Source: Bog-473 sp963717455
Lineage (GTDB): Bacteria > Actinomycetota > Acidimicrobiia > Acidimicrobiales > RAAP-2
DNA length: 64,000 nucleotides
Assembly (NCBI GenBank): GCA_963717455.1
Contig: OY970336.1
Coordinates: 1,922,001 to 1,986,000, forward strand
Direction of reading: 5' to 3'
Of this stretch, positions 36,817 to 45,753 are shown one piece after another. Made by a program: the position numbers and the translations under genes. Position 1 is the first letter of the stretch; every line of letters starts with the position of its first letter. Below the pieces are notes generated by a model, which did no database searches, was not told the DNA's origin, and saw only the letters and a list, made by a program, of their open reading frames with translations.

Positions 36817-37612
36817 ATGGCCCTGCCTCGGAAGTTCCTCAACGAGGACGAGGAACTGCTGGCCGAGCTCCGCCCGCACTGGATCTTCCTCTTCGGCCCG
36901 CTCTTCACGTCCATCGGCGTCTGGGCGGCGATCATCGCCATCGTCATCGTGTGGCGCAACCCGCCCGGCTGGACGAACTACCCCTTCCTGATTATCGCCC
37001 TCATCCCCGGGCTGTGGCTGCTCGGCCGGTTCGTCCGCTGGCGCTCCTACGACGTCGCGCTCGACGTCGACCCGCATCCTCGTGCGCCAGGGCATCCTCG
37101 GGCGCGACACCGTGCAGTTGCGCCTGCAGCGCATCACCGAGGTCAACATCAGACAGACGCTGATCGAGCGGCTCCTCGGCACGGGCAGCCTCGTCATCGA
37201 CGTGCAGGGGGAGGACGACTCGCTGACGCTCGAGTACATGCGCAAGCCGGCCATCGTGCAGCGCGTCATCAACTCGCAGATCAACGAGATCGTGGGGGGC
37301 GGGCACCGCGAGCCGATCCCACCCGACATGCTGCCCTTCGACGAGCGCGGCGCCGCGCGGCGCCGCAGCCAAGACGACCAGAACGCAGAGCAGCACGACA
37401 CGCCCCCGTTCGGGGTGCACACGTCCCCCGGCGACCAACCGGCTGCCTCGGGCACCTCGGGGGGCGACCCGGGGACGAGCGGGAGGACGACCGGCGCCAC
37501 CCCCTTCGAGATACGGGACCGCCTCATCGAGCTCGACGACCTGCGCAGGCGCGGCATCCTCTCCGAGGAGGAGTTCGCCGCCAAGAAGAGCGAGCTCCTC
37601 GACCGCATCTAA
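36817..37612 (+). CDS. Bacterial PH-domain membrane protein with C-terminal SHOCT, frameshifted
   Basis: The N-terminal frame gives LNEDEELLAELRPHWIFLFGP and two helices, the normal start of a bPH2-type membrane protein. The downstream frame gives TRILVRQGILGRDTVQLRLQ, the PH-like strand region, ERLLGTGSLVIDVQGED, a Pro/Gly-rich linker, and a C-terminal SHOCT motif (DRLIELDDLRRRGILSEEEF). The frames join at about 37060-37066 if one base is removed, giving ALTSTRILV. Either a real frameshift or an assembly indel splits this gene. PH/SHOCT proteins are membrane-associated and of uncertain role. Confidence 0.78.
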
Positions 37613-37705
37613 CAGGCTCGCGGCACCGACGGCGCCCGCCGCCACACCCGAGCGGCACGGAGCGTGGAGTGACATGATTGGCCACCCGGAGTGAGGGAGG
37701 ACGCG

Positions 37706-37966
37706 ATGCACGCTGTTGTCGTCAACGTCGAGATCAACGACCCCGACGCAGCGCGCAAGGGGCTCGAGGACCTCGTCCCCACCATCGGGCAGGCGCCCGG
37801 GTTCGTGGCCGGCTACTGGGTCCGCCTCGACGACCGGCACGGCACCTCCGTCGTCATCTTCGAGACCGAGGACCAGGCCCGCGCCGGGGCGCCGCCGGCG
37901 GACGGCACCGCACCCGGGGTCACGATGACAGGCGTCTCGGTCGGTGAGGTGCTCGCCAGCGCATAA
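37706..37966 (+). CDS. Small ABM/dimeric alpha-beta-barrel-like protein
   Basis: An 86-residue protein starting MHAVVVNVEINDPDAA with GGGAGGA about 6 nt upstream. The pattern of strand, helix (AARKGLEDLVPTI), APGFVAGYWVRLDD strand and TSVVIFETEDQARA resembles antibiotic-biosynthesis-monooxygenase/YdhR-type dimeric alpha-beta barrels. The function is not known; many such proteins are stress-linked or ligand binding. Confidence 0.72.
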   Translation: MHAVVVNVEINDPDAARKGLEDLVPTIGQAPGFVAGYWVRLDDRHGTSVVIFETEDQARAGAPPADGTAPGVTMTGVSVGEVLASA

Positions 37967-38066
37967 GCACCCGCCGTGGGGCCCCCGGGAACCGGGCGCC
38001 GGAACACGCCCGGCGACACGACCGGGCGGGAGGGTGGCACCGAGCCGCGGACTACCGTTGGGGTCC

Positions 38067-38312
38067 GTGAACGCCCCCCGATACCGGTGTGACGGCTGCG
38101 GCAACCTGACGCGCTTCGACATCACCGTCTCGGAGCAGATCAAGGCCTTCTACCACTACACGGTCGGTGGCGACCTGGTCGTCGAGGACGAGGAGGTGCT
38201 CTTCCGGAATGTCGACGCGGTCGTCTGTCGCTGGTGCGGCCACGGGCGGAGCGTCGTCGAGATCGGCGACGACGAGCACACCGAGCCCGGCGCACCCTCC
38301 AACGCGCTATGA
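38067..38312 (+). CDS. Zinc-ribbon-like small protein
   Basis: An 81-residue protein starting GTG at 38067. CDGCG near residue 9 and CRWCG near residue 56 form a two-knuckle zinc ribbon around a FYHYTVGGDLVVEDEEVL core. The gene ends in an ATGA overlap with the thioredoxin-fold gene, so the two proteins are probably made together. No named function is known to me. Confidence 0.75.
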   Translation: MNAPRYRCDGCGNLTRFDITVSEQIKAFYHYTVGGDLVVEDEEVLFRNVDAVVCRWCGHGRSVVEIGDDEHTEPGAPSNAL

Positions 38313-38794
38313 CCGAGCCGCCGGCGGACATCCTGAGCCGCCTCCGCCCCATCCCGACCTACAACGACCGCCCCTCCACGCGCCCGCACGACGTGGTCGG
38401 TGTCGGCACCGCCACCGCCCCCTGCCGCATCGAGGTGGTGGAGGCCGCCCAGCCGGTGGTGCTCCTCTTCCTCTCGGCAGGCTGCCTCGGTTGCGGCGAC
38501 CTGTGGGAAGGCCTGGCGGACCTGCGGGCCGGCCTCCACGGATCGGCGCGGCTGGCCGTCGTCACGAGGAGCCCGGGTGACGAGGACCCCGCCGCCGTCG
38601 CCGCGCTGGCCGGCCCTGCGCCCGACGCCCTCGGCGTCACGGTGGTGATGAGCACGGCCGCCTATCGGGACTACCGGGTCGCGGGCCCACCGTTCATGGT
38701 CGTCGTCGCAGCCGATGCGGTGTTGACCGAGAGCGTGGCCTGGGGCCTCGATCAGACGCTCGAGATCTCCCTGGCCGCGCTGCGTACGGCCTAG
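38309..38794 (+). CDS. Thioredoxin-fold protein with CLGC motif
   Basis: A 161-residue protein. VVLLFLSAGCLGC carries a thioredoxin-type CxxC (Cys59, Cys62) at the usual place after the first core strand. GPPFMVVV supplies the cis-Pro strand of the fold. There is no signal peptide, so it is a cytoplasmic thiol/disulfide or redox-sensing protein. It is coupled to the zinc-ribbon gene and followed by another cysteine-rich small protein. Confidence 0.78.
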   Translation: MTEPPADILSRLRPIPTYNDRPSTRPHDVVGVGTATAPCRIEVVEAAQPVVLLFLSAGCLGCGDLWEGLADLRAGLHGSARLAVVTRSPGDEDPAAVAALAGPAPDALGVTVVMSTAAYRDYRVAGPPFMVVVAADAVLTESVAWGLDQTLEISLAALRTA

Positions 38795-38860
38795 CGCCGT
38801 GGCACCCGTCCGTGTCACACCCCTTCGTCATGCTTGGCCCCGACAGAGAGGGTCATCGTC

Positions 38861-39091
38861 ATGCGGACTTCCAGGGACACCGACACCGAGCCCCAGGGCG
38901 GGCTCACCATCGACTGCGACTGCTGCGCGCGGCGTGAGACCGCGGCCTGTGACGACTGCGTCGTCAGCTTCCTCCTGGAGAGGGAGCCCGATGACGCAGT
39001 GGTCATCGACGCCGACGAGGCCCGCGCCATGCGGATGCTCGAGCGCGCCGGCCTCGTGCCGACGCTGCGCTTCAGCAGCCGAGCGGGGTAG
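38861..39091 (+). CDS. Cysteine-rich 76-residue protein
   Basis: The start is ATG at 38861 with GAGAGGG about 10 nt upstream. CDCC and CDDC, 11 residues apart in the first half, are likely metal ligands. The rest is acidic and helical, ending MLERAGLVPTLRFSS. I do not recognise a function. It precedes the PimB'-like gene by 48 bp on the same strand. Confidence 0.7.
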   Translation: MRTSRDTDTEPQGGLTIDCDCCARRETAACDDCVVSFLLEREPDDAVVIDADEARAMRMLERAGLVPTLRFSSRAG

Positions 39092-39139
39092 CAGCACCTC
39101 GGCGGCCACTCGGGCGCAGCACCCCGACGGGGTCGCCCG

Positions 39140-40286
39140 ATGAAGCGCCACCTGCTCGTCACCAATGACTTTCCGCCCAAGGTGGGCGGCATCCAGAACT
39201 ACCTCTGGGATCTGTGGCGCCGGCTCGATCCGGCCTCCTACGTCGTGCTCACGGCGTCGTCGCACGAAGCAGCCACCGCCTTCGACGCCGAGCAGGCCGA
39301 GCGCGGCGTGCACATCGAGCGGGTGCCCGGGCCGATCCTCTTCTTCCCGACCCCGGCGCGCGCTGGCCGCGGTGCGCCGGAGCGCGCGGGAGCACGAGGT
39401 CGACATGGTGCTGCTCGATCCCGTCCTGCCACTCGGGCTCCTCGGCCCCCACCTCGACGTCCCCTATGGCGTGATCCTCCACGGCGCCGAGGTCACGGTG
39501 CCCGGGCGGCTGCCGGGGACACGGTCGGCGCTGGCCCGCGTGCTCCGAGACGCGCGCCTGGTCGTCTCGGCCGGCCGCTACCCGGCCGCCGAGGCCCTGC
39601 ACGCCGCGCCCGGGATCGCGGACCGGGTGGTCGAAGTCCCGCCCGGGGTCGACGCGGGTGCCATCTCGCCTCTCAAGGCAGCCGAGCGGCGCGCCGCCCG
39701 GGCCCGCCTGGGTCTGCCGGCGCGGGGCCCGCTCGTCGTCAGCGTGAGCCGGCTCGTCCCGCGCAAAGGCATGGACGTCCTCATCGAGGCCGCCAACCGC
39801 CTGGCGCCCTCCTATCCCGACCTGGTGGTGGCGATCGGCGGGGACGGCCGGGAGCTGGCCCGCCTGCGGCGGCTCGCCGCCGAGAGCCCCCAGCGCGTCG
39901 AGGTGCTCGGGCGGGTGAGCGACGAGGACCGCGCCTCCCTCCTCGGCGCGGCCGACGTGTTCGTCATGGCCTGCCGGAGGCGCTGGCTCGGCCTGGAGCA
40001 GGAGGGCTTCGGCATCGTGTTCCTCGAGGCCGCCGCCGCCGGCGTCCCCCAGGTGGCGGGGGACAGCGGGGGAGCGTCGGAGGCCGTGCTCGACGGGGTG
40101 ACCGGCCTGGTGGTCGAGACGCCGGGGGACCCGGGCGCCGTGGCCGAGGCCCTGCGCAGCCTGCTGGCGGACCCGACCCGCCGCCGGCGGATGGGCCGGG
40201 CGGGCCGTGCCCGGGTGCAGGAATTCTTCGACAACGACGTTCTCGCTTCTAGGCTGGCCGAGGCGCTGGCCGGAGTGGCAGTCTGA
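39140..40286 (+). CDS. GT4 glycosyltransferase, PimB'-like mannosyltransferase, frameshifted
   Basis: A GT-B glycosyltransferase resembling mycobacterial PimB' (Rv2188c), which adds the second mannose to phosphatidylinositol mannoside at the cytoplasmic membrane. The first frame gives HLLVTNDFPPKVGGIQNYL, the acceptor-domain start. After about 39355-39363 the protein continues in another frame with YGVILHGAEV, VVSVSRLVPRKGMDVLIEA and QEGFGIVFLEAAAAGVPQVA, the GT4 donor-site E-x7-E motif. Removing one base in the GGCGCGCGCTGG run joins ...PTPA to LAAVRR. The full protein would be about 381 residues, normal for the family. The break is a likely sequence error. Confidence 0.82.
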
Positions 40287-40288
40287 TT

Positions 40289-40306
40289 CCCCGCTGGGCC
40301 GCGGGG
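40289..40306 (+). terminator. Weak hairpin after the PimB'-like gene
   Basis: CCCCGC and GCGGGG form a 6-bp stem with a 6-nt loop, 3 bp after the stop and 27 bp before the SRPBCC start. It may attenuate rather than fully end transcription. Confidence 0.4.
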
Positions 40307-40332
40307 CACAGGACAGGAAGGAAGCACTGAGC

Positions 40333-40776
40333 GTGGCCGACACAGCTACAGAGCACATCTCGGTGGCGGCACCCCCCGAGCGGTGCTTCGACGTCGCGGC
40401 CGACCTCGAGCGCTATCCCGAGTGGGCCGCCGACATCAAGGAGATCGAGGTCAAGGAGCGCGACGACCAGGGCCGCCCCCTGCTGGTGACGTTCCGCGCC
40501 GCCGCCTTCGGCCGCAGCACGAGCTACACGCTGGCCTACGACTACTCCGAGGCACCGCACGTCCTGGCCTGGAAGCTCACCCAGGGCGACATCACCACCA
40601 AGCTCGACGGCAGCTACGTCTTCGACCCAGCCGAGGGCGGTGGCACCGACGTCACCTACCACCTCGAGGCGGAGCTGCGCGTGCCCATCCCCGGTTTCAT
40701 CAAGATGCGGGCCACGAGCCGCATCATGGCGACGGCCATGCGAGAGTTGAAGGCGCGGGTCGAGTCCATCTCGTGA
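40333..40776 (+). CDS. SRPBCC (START-like) family protein
   Basis: A 147-residue helix-grip-fold protein. It has the typical HISVAAPPERCFDVAADLERYPEW start, a GSYVFDP-containing sheet and a C-terminal long helix (RIMATAMRELKARVES). GTG at 40333 follows AGGAAGGAAG. The family binds hydrophobic ligands such as lipids or polyketides. Position after a PimB'-like gene mirrors Rv2185c in mycobacteria, so a lipid-linked role is inferred. Confidence 0.83.
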   Translation: MADTATEHISVAAPPERCFDVAADLERYPEWAADIKEIEVKERDDQGRPLLVTFRAAAFGRSTSYTLAYDYSEAPHVLAWKLTQGDITTKLDGSYVFDPAEGGGTDVTYHLEAELRVPIPGFIKMRATSRIMATAMRELKARVESIS

Positions 40777-40807
40777 GCCGGACGCGGGCCTGCCGGCTGG
40801 TGCCGGC

Positions 40808-41773
40808 GTGACCTACGGCATCGACATCGGCGGGACGAAGGTCCTCGGCATCGCGCTCGGCCCGGCCGACGACGTCGTCGCCGAGGCCCGGGTCCCGACG
40901 CCCACGGGTCGCCGCGACGTCGTGGGCAGCCACGTGGCCGAGGCGGTGGCGCAGGTGGTGGTCGAGCTCGACCGCGCGCTCGGTGCTGCGGGCGGGGCAC
41001 CGGTGGGTGTGGGGGCGCCCGGCATGGTCGACCGGCGGGGACACCTCTGCTTCGCACCCAACCTCCCGCAGGCACAGGGGGTGGATTGGACCGAGCTGAT
41101 CGGCGGCCGGCTGCCCGGGCGGCGCATCCTCATCGAGAACGACGCCAATTTCGCGGTGCTGGCGGAGCACCGCCTCGGCGCCGCCCGCGGCCACGACCAC
41201 GTGGTGATGGTGACGCTGGGGACGGGGATCGGCGGCGGCATCGTCACGGGCGGACGGGTGCAGGTCGGGTCGGCCGGCTTCGCCGGTGAGATCGGTCACA
41301 TGGTGGTCGACCCCGCCGGCCCCCCCTGTCCCTGCGGGCGGCGCGGGTGCTGGGAGCGCTTCGCATCGGGAGCCGGGCTGGGCGTCCTGGCCCGAGAGGC
41401 GGCGCTGGCCGGGAGGCTGGGCGAGGTCGTGCGGCTCGCGGGCGGCGACCCCGAGAGTGTGCGCGGTGAGGACGTCTCGGCCGCCGCGGCGAGCGGTGAC
41501 CCGGCCGCGCAGCGGGTGATCCAGGAGGTCGGGTGGTGGATCGGCTTCGGCCTGGCCAACCTGGCCTGCGTGCTCGACCCGGACTGCTTCGTGCTCGGCG
41601 GCGGGGTGGTGCAGGCGGGCGACCTCCTGATCGACGCCGCGCGCGCCACCTACACCGAGCTGGTCGAGGGCGGCGACCGGCGTCCGGCGGTGGCGATCGT
41701 GCCCGCCGCCTTCGGCGAGCGCTCCGGTGCGGTCGGCGCGGCACTGGCGGCGCGCCAGGGCGGGCTGTGGTGA
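40808..41773 (+). CDS. ROK-family sugar kinase, probable glucokinase
   Basis: A 321-residue cytoplasmic kinase. The N-terminal phosphate loop is DIGGTKVLGIAL. IENDANFAVLAEH contains the catalytic Asp, and TLGTGIGGGIV is the second phosphate loop. The zinc-binding CPCGRRGCWE and the substrate residues E and H in GEIGHM define the ROK family. A ROK glucokinase in this gene neighbourhood is common in actinobacteria. GTG at 40808 is the start; the stop overlaps the next gene (GTGA). Confidence 0.9.
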   Translation: MTYGIDIGGTKVLGIALGPADDVVAEARVPTPTGRRDVVGSHVAEAVAQVVVELDRALGAAGGAPVGVGAPGMVDRRGHLCFAPNLPQAQGVDWTELIGGRLPGRRILIENDANFAVLAEHRLGAARGHDHVVMVTLGTGIGGGIVTGGRVQVGSAGFAGEIGHMVVDPAGPPCPCGRRGCWERFASGAGLGVLAREAALAGRLGEVVRLAGGDPESVRGEDVSAAAASGDPAAQRVIQEVGWWIGFGLANLACVLDPDCFVLGGGVVQAGDLLIDAARATYTELVEGGDRRPAVAIVPAAFGERSGAVGAALAARQGGLW

Positions 41774-42528
41774 TCCGCACCGGCGTCGTCGTGCCGACGT
41801 TCCGTGACCGGCCCGACGGGGCCTTCGGCGCCGCGGCGGAGGCCGTCGCCGCCGGCGTGGACGGGGTGTTCTGCTACGACCACATCTGGCCCATCGGCCA
41901 GCGCGAGCGCCCGGCGCTCGCGCCGTTCCCCGTCCTCGGCGCGCTCGCCACTCGCCTCGGGCCGCCCCGCGGCGAGGGGGAGGGCCCCTTCCTCGGCACC
42001 CTCGTGGCACGGGTCGGCCTGGCGCCCAACAGGGTGCTGGCCGCGCAGTTCAGCGCCCTCGACCACCTCGCACCGGGCCGGGTGATCGCCGGGCTCGGCA
42101 CCGGCGACCGGCTGAACGAGGAGGAGAACAGGGCCTACGGCATCCCCTTCCCGCCCGCCGCCGAGCGGCGCGCCCAGCTGGTGGAGCTCGGCCGCCAGCT
42201 GGGGACCGCCGGGCTGACGGTCTGGATCGCGGGTGGGCGCACGGGGCGCACCGAAGAGGTCCGGGCGGCGGGGGCCGTCCTCAACCTGTGGGACGCCGAT
42301 CCGGCGCTGGTGGCGGCGCGGTCCTCGGGGCCCGGCGGCGTCGAGGTCACCTGGGCGGGCCCGCCGCCCACGGCGTCGCCGACGGTGGCCGAGATGGTGC
42401 GGGCGCTGCACCACGCCGGCGCCACCTGGGCCGTGTTCGGCTGGCCGGTCGACGTCGAGGCGCTGGTGACCGCCGCGCGTTCCGTCGACGCCGGCCCATC
42501 GTCGGGAAGGCCGCAGGTGGCGCCGTAG
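41770..42528 (+). CDS. Short LLM-class flavin/F420-dependent oxidoreductase-like protein
   Basis: A 252-residue TIM-barrel protein of the luciferase-like superfamily. Recognisable points are TGVVVPTF at the N-terminus, the GVDGVFCYDHIWP strand, RVGLAPNRVLAAQFSALDHLAPGRVIAGLGTGD, and ELGRQLGTAGLTVWIAGG. It is shorter than the usual 300-350 residues and lacks some C-terminal helices. GTG at 41770 overlaps the kinase stop. F420 or FMN use and the substrate are unknown. Confidence 0.8.
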   Translation: MIRTGVVVPTFRDRPDGAFGAAAEAVAAGVDGVFCYDHIWPIGQRERPALAPFPVLGALATRLGPPRGEGEGPFLGTLVARVGLAPNRVLAAQFSALDHLAPGRVIAGLGTGDRLNEEENRAYGIPFPPAAERRAQLVELGRQLGTAGLTVWIAGGRTGRTEEVRAAGAVLNLWDADPALVAARSSGPGGVEVTWAGPPPTASPTVAEMVRALHHAGATWAVFGWPVDVEALVTAARSVDAGPSSGRPQVAP

Positions 42529-42537
42529 ACTCCTCCG

Positions 42538-43752
42538 ATGGAGTTCCGCCGGATCAACGGGCTGCCGCCCTATGTCTTCGCCACCATCAACGACCTGAAG
42601 GCGACGTCGCGGCGGGCCGGCCGGGACGTGATCGACCTCGGCTTCGGGAACCCCGACCTGCCTTCGCCCGACGTGGCGGTCGGCAAGCTGGCCGAGGCCG
42701 CCTACAACCCGCGCAACCATCGCTACTCCGCGTCGCGGGGAATCCCGAAGCTCCGCAGCGCCATCACCGACCTCTACCGGCGCAAGTTCGCGGTCGAGCT
42801 CGATCCCGAGACCGAGGTGGTGACGACCATCGGGGCCAAGGAGGGCTTCTCGCACCTGATGTGGGTGCTGGTCGGCCCCGGGGACACGGCGCTGGTGCCC
42901 TCCCCGTCGTACCCGATCCACATCTGGGGCCCGCTGTTCGCGGGCGCCGACGTGCGCCAGGTCCCGCTGTCAGGGCCGGCCGCTCCCGCCGAAGCCGAAG
43001 GCGCGCCGGATCCCGGTGACGCCTTCTTCGACGGGCTCATGAGCGCATGGGAGGAGTCGTGGCCCAAGCCCCGCGTCATCGTGCTCTCGTTCCCGCACAA
43101 TCCGACGACCGCCTGCGTCGACCTCTCCTTCATGGAGCGCCTCGTCGCCTTCGCCCGCGAGCACGCGGTGGTGCTGGTGCACGACTTCGCCTATGCGGAC
43201 CTCGGGTTCGACGGTTACGACCCGCCCTCCATCCTCCAGGTGCCCGGTGCCACCGACGTGGCGGTCGAGATCTACACCATGACCAAGTCGTTCTCCATGG
43301 CGGGCTGGCGCGTGGGCTTCGTCGTGGGCAACCGCGAGATCGTCCAGGCGCTGACCAAGCTCAAGACGTACCTCGACTACGGGACGTTCCAGCCCATTCA
43401 GATCGCCGCCATCGTGGCCATGAACGAGGCGCCGGACTACCCCAAGGAGATCAACGCGATCTATCGGTCGCGCCGCGACACGCTGTGCGACGGGCTCAAT
43501 CGCATCGGGTGGCACCTGGTGCCGCCCAAGGGGACGATGTTCGTGTGGGCTCCCATCCCCGAGCCCTACAGCGAGATGGGCTCGCTCGAGTTCTCGAAGT
43601 ACCTGGTCAGCGAGGCCGATGTCGCCACCTCGCCCGGCGTCGGGTTCGGTCCCGGGGGTGACGGCCACGTCCGCTTCGCCCTGATCGAGAACGAACAGCG
43701 CATCGGCCAGGCCGTGCGCAACCTGCGCAGCGCCCTCACCAAGCTCGGCTAG
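42538..43752 (+). CDS. Class I aminotransferase, AlaC-like
   Basis: A 404-residue PLP enzyme, fold type I. DLGFGNPDLPSP and YSASRGIPKLRSAI open the fold. SFPHNPTTA contains the PLP-contacting Asn, HDFAYADLGFDG the Asp/Tyr, and TMTKSFSMAGWRVGF the Schiff-base Lys250. The sequence is closest to glutamate-pyruvate transaminases of the AlaC group. It starts 9 bp after the LLM gene and ends 10 bp from the convergent SMP-30 gene. Confidence 0.88.
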   Translation: MEFRRINGLPPYVFATINDLKATSRRAGRDVIDLGFGNPDLPSPDVAVGKLAEAAYNPRNHRYSASRGIPKLRSAITDLYRRKFAVELDPETEVVTTIGAKEGFSHLMWVLVGPGDTALVPSPSYPIHIWGPLFAGADVRQVPLSGPAAPAEAEGAPDPGDAFFDGLMSAWEESWPKPRVIVLSFPHNPTTACVDLSFMERLVAFAREHAVVLVHDFAYADLGFDGYDPPSILQVPGATDVAVEIYTMTKSFSMAGWRVGFVVGNREIVQALTKLKTYLDYGTFQPIQIAAIVAMNEAPDYPKEINAIYRSRRDTLCDGLNRIGWHLVPPKGTMFVWAPIPEPYSEMGSLEFSKYLVSEADVATSPGVGFGPGGDGHVRFALIENEQRIGQAVRNLRSALTKLG

Positions 43753-43762
43753 CGAGCGCTCC

Positions 43763-44641
43763 TCACGGGAGGCCCGCCCCTGGCACGGCCGTGCGCGCCT
43801 TCTCAACGGCACCGTTGCGCTCCGCTCGTGCCTTGGCGGCGGCGCTGTCCACCGCGGTGATCATGTAGAGCGTGCGCCGGTCGTCGTCGCCGAGCATGCA
43901 GGCGTAGCAGTTCATGGAGGTGACGACGCGTCCGAGCACCTCCCCGCCCTCGGCCACGCGGACGCATTCGGGCGCCAGGGCGTTGGAGACCCAGATGGAA
44001 CCGTCGGCGCACAGGCAGATGCCGTCGGGCGCGACACCGGGCAGGGCGGCCCACTCGCGGCGGTTGGTCAGCGTGCCGTCCTCCCCGCGGTCGAACGCGC
44101 TCAGCCGGCCCCCGAAGCTCTCGGCGATGACCAGCGTCGCACCGTCCTCGGTGATGACGGTGCCGTTCGGGAAGGCGAGGTCCGTGGCCGCCTCGCAACT
44201 CGTGCCGTCCGGGTCCACCCGCACCAGCGAGGTGGACGAGATGGTGCTCGGTGGCACCGTGCCGTCGTAGAGGCCGTCGAGGTCGAACCCGAAGTTGCCC
44301 GCGTAGGCCTGGCCGTTGGAGGCCACGACCATGTCGTTGGCGTGCCACGTCGCCCACGGCGTCAGGTCGCCATGGCGCACGATCGTCCCGTCGGGCTCGC
44401 GGCGCATGACAGCGCGGTCGAGTCGCGAGTTGATGAGGAGCCGGCCGTCGGGGAGCCACCCGAGCCCCGCCGGCTCGCCGTCGAAGGACACCTCGACCCG
44501 GCGCTCGCCGTCGGGTGACACCGAGAACACTGCGTGGTCGAAGAAGTCCGAGTACCACAGGCGGCCGTCGTGCCAGCGCGGGCACTCCCCGAAGAACAGG
44601 CCAGAGAGGAACGGCTCGGCGGTCAAGGTGTCGCTCGTCAC
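43763..44641 (-). CDS. SMP-30/gluconolactonase-family lactonase
   Basis: A 292-residue six-bladed propeller enzyme. GECPRWHDGRLWYSD carries the metal Glu, TWHANDMVVASNGQAYAG the metal Asn, and APDGICLCADGSIWVSN the catalytic Asp. GTG at 44641 follows GGGAGGGAG. The family hydrolyses sugar or other lactones with a divalent metal. It is divergent from the acyltransferase gene. Confidence 0.9.
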   Translation of the reverse strand: MTSDTLTAEPFLSGLFFGECPRWHDGRLWYSDFFDHAVFSVSPDGERRVEVSFDGEPAGLGWLPDGRLLINSRLDRAVMRREPDGTIVRHGDLTPWATWHANDMVVASNGQAYAGNFGFDLDGLYDGTVPPSTISSTSLVRVDPDGTSCEAATDLAFPNGTVITEDGATLVIAESFGGRLSAFDRGEDGTLTNRREWAALPGVAPDGICLCADGSIWVSNALAPECVRVAEGGEVLGRVVTSMNCYACMLGDDDRRTLYMITAVDSAAAKARAERNGAVEKARTAVPGAGLP

Positions 44642-44737
44642 GGTGTGGCTCCCTCCCCGGTGATCCGGCACCGGCAGTTCAGCACAGCCGGCGTTCCCGG
44701 TGCAGCGCCGCCCACCGAGGGGTACCTTGGACCCGTG

Positions 44738-45418
44738 ATGTACTGGGTGCTCAAGGCGGTCCTGACACCGATCTTCTTCCTCCTGTTCCGAGTCAAGGTG
44801 GAGGGGAGAGAGAACATCCCCACGCACGGCCCGGCGGTGCTGGCGGCCAACCACCAGTCGTTCTGCGATTCGTTCTTCATCCCGTTGGTGGTGCGGCGCA
44901 AGGTGACGTTCCTCGCCAAGGCGGAGTACTTCGACTCGTGGAAGACGGCCTGGTTCTTCCGCGCCGCCGGTCAGATCCCGATCCGGCGGACGGGAGGGAG
45001 CGCCTCGGAGCGGGCGCTCGAGACCGCCCGCAACGACGTCCTCGGGAAGGGGCAGATCCTCGGGCTGTACCCCGAGGGCACCCGGAGCCTCGACCAGTAC
45101 GTGCACAAGGGGCGGACCGGGGTGACGAGGCTGTCGCGCGAGTGCGGGGTCCCCGTGATCCCGGTGGGCGTCGTCGGGACGACCGACGTGCAGCCGGTCA
45201 ACTCGAATTGGATGCGGCCCTTCAAGAGGGTGACCATCCGCTTCGGCGAGCCGATGCAGATGGACCCGCCGGAGAACCCGGCTGACCCGCTCGAGAACCA
45301 CGACCACACCCAGTGCCGTGCCTTCACCGACAGCCTGATGCACGAGATCGCCCGGCTCTCCGAGCGCGAGTATGTCGACGAGTACGTGCCCGCTCGCACG
45401 AGCGCGGCCGCAGCCTGA
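44738..45418 (+). CDS. 1-acylglycerol-3-phosphate acyltransferase family protein
   Basis: A 226-residue PlsC-family acyltransferase acting at the membrane in phospholipid or glycolipid synthesis. The catalytic HX4D is NHQSFCD (His39, Asp44). The substrate-binding EGTR is at residues 113-116, and VIPVGVVGT is a conserved late segment. One N-terminal amphipathic or transmembrane helix (VLKAVLTPIFFLLF) is present. Its occurrence downstream of a PimB'-like gene parallels Rv2182c in mycobacteria. Confidence 0.9.
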   Translation: MYWVLKAVLTPIFFLLFRVKVEGRENIPTHGPAVLAANHQSFCDSFFIPLVVRRKVTFLAKAEYFDSWKTAWFFRAAGQIPIRRTGGSASERALETARNDVLGKGQILGLYPEGTRSLDQYVHKGRTGVTRLSRECGVPVIPVGVVGTTDVQPVNSNWMRPFKRVTIRFGEPMQMDPPENPADPLENHDHTQCRAFTDSLMHEIARLSEREYVDEYVPARTSAAAA

Positions 45419-45492
45419 GCGAATCCGCAGCCCAGACGAGATGTAAAGAATCTGAAACAGTCAGTTCACATTGACCGCCTAACGTTTGGTGC

Positions 45493-45753
45493 ATGGCTGG
45501 CTATGTGGTCAGGATCGCGCTGCCCGACCGGCCCGGTGCCCTCGGTCTGGTGGCCAGCCGGATCGGGGCGGTCGGGGGGGACATCGTGGCGATCAACATC
45601 TTGGAGCGCGACGGCGGCCACGCGGTCGACGAGTTCGTGGTCGAGATCGGCGGCCACCATCTCATCGAGCTCCTGCAGAGCGAGATCCACGAGGTGGACG
45701 GCGCCTCCGTCCTCGAGATCCGTGCGGCGGACTCTACGACGCCGGCGGGCTGA
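45493..45753 (+). CDS. Stand-alone ACT-domain protein
   Basis: An 86-residue ACT domain. It has VVRIALPDRPGALGLVASRIGAVGGDIVAINILERD, with the glycine-rich ligand turn DRPGAL. Such free ACT modules bind amino acids or similar effectors and regulate partner enzymes. No Shine-Dalgarno is visible; an AT-rich stretch and a TAACGT at 45480-45485 suggest leaderless transcription starting at the ATG. The 3' end overlaps the convergent SufR-like gene by 20 bp. Confidence 0.83.
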   Translation: MAGYVVRIALPDRPGALGLVASRIGAVGGDIVAINILERDGGHAVDEFVVEIGGHHLIELLQSEIHEVDGASVLEIRAADSTTPAG

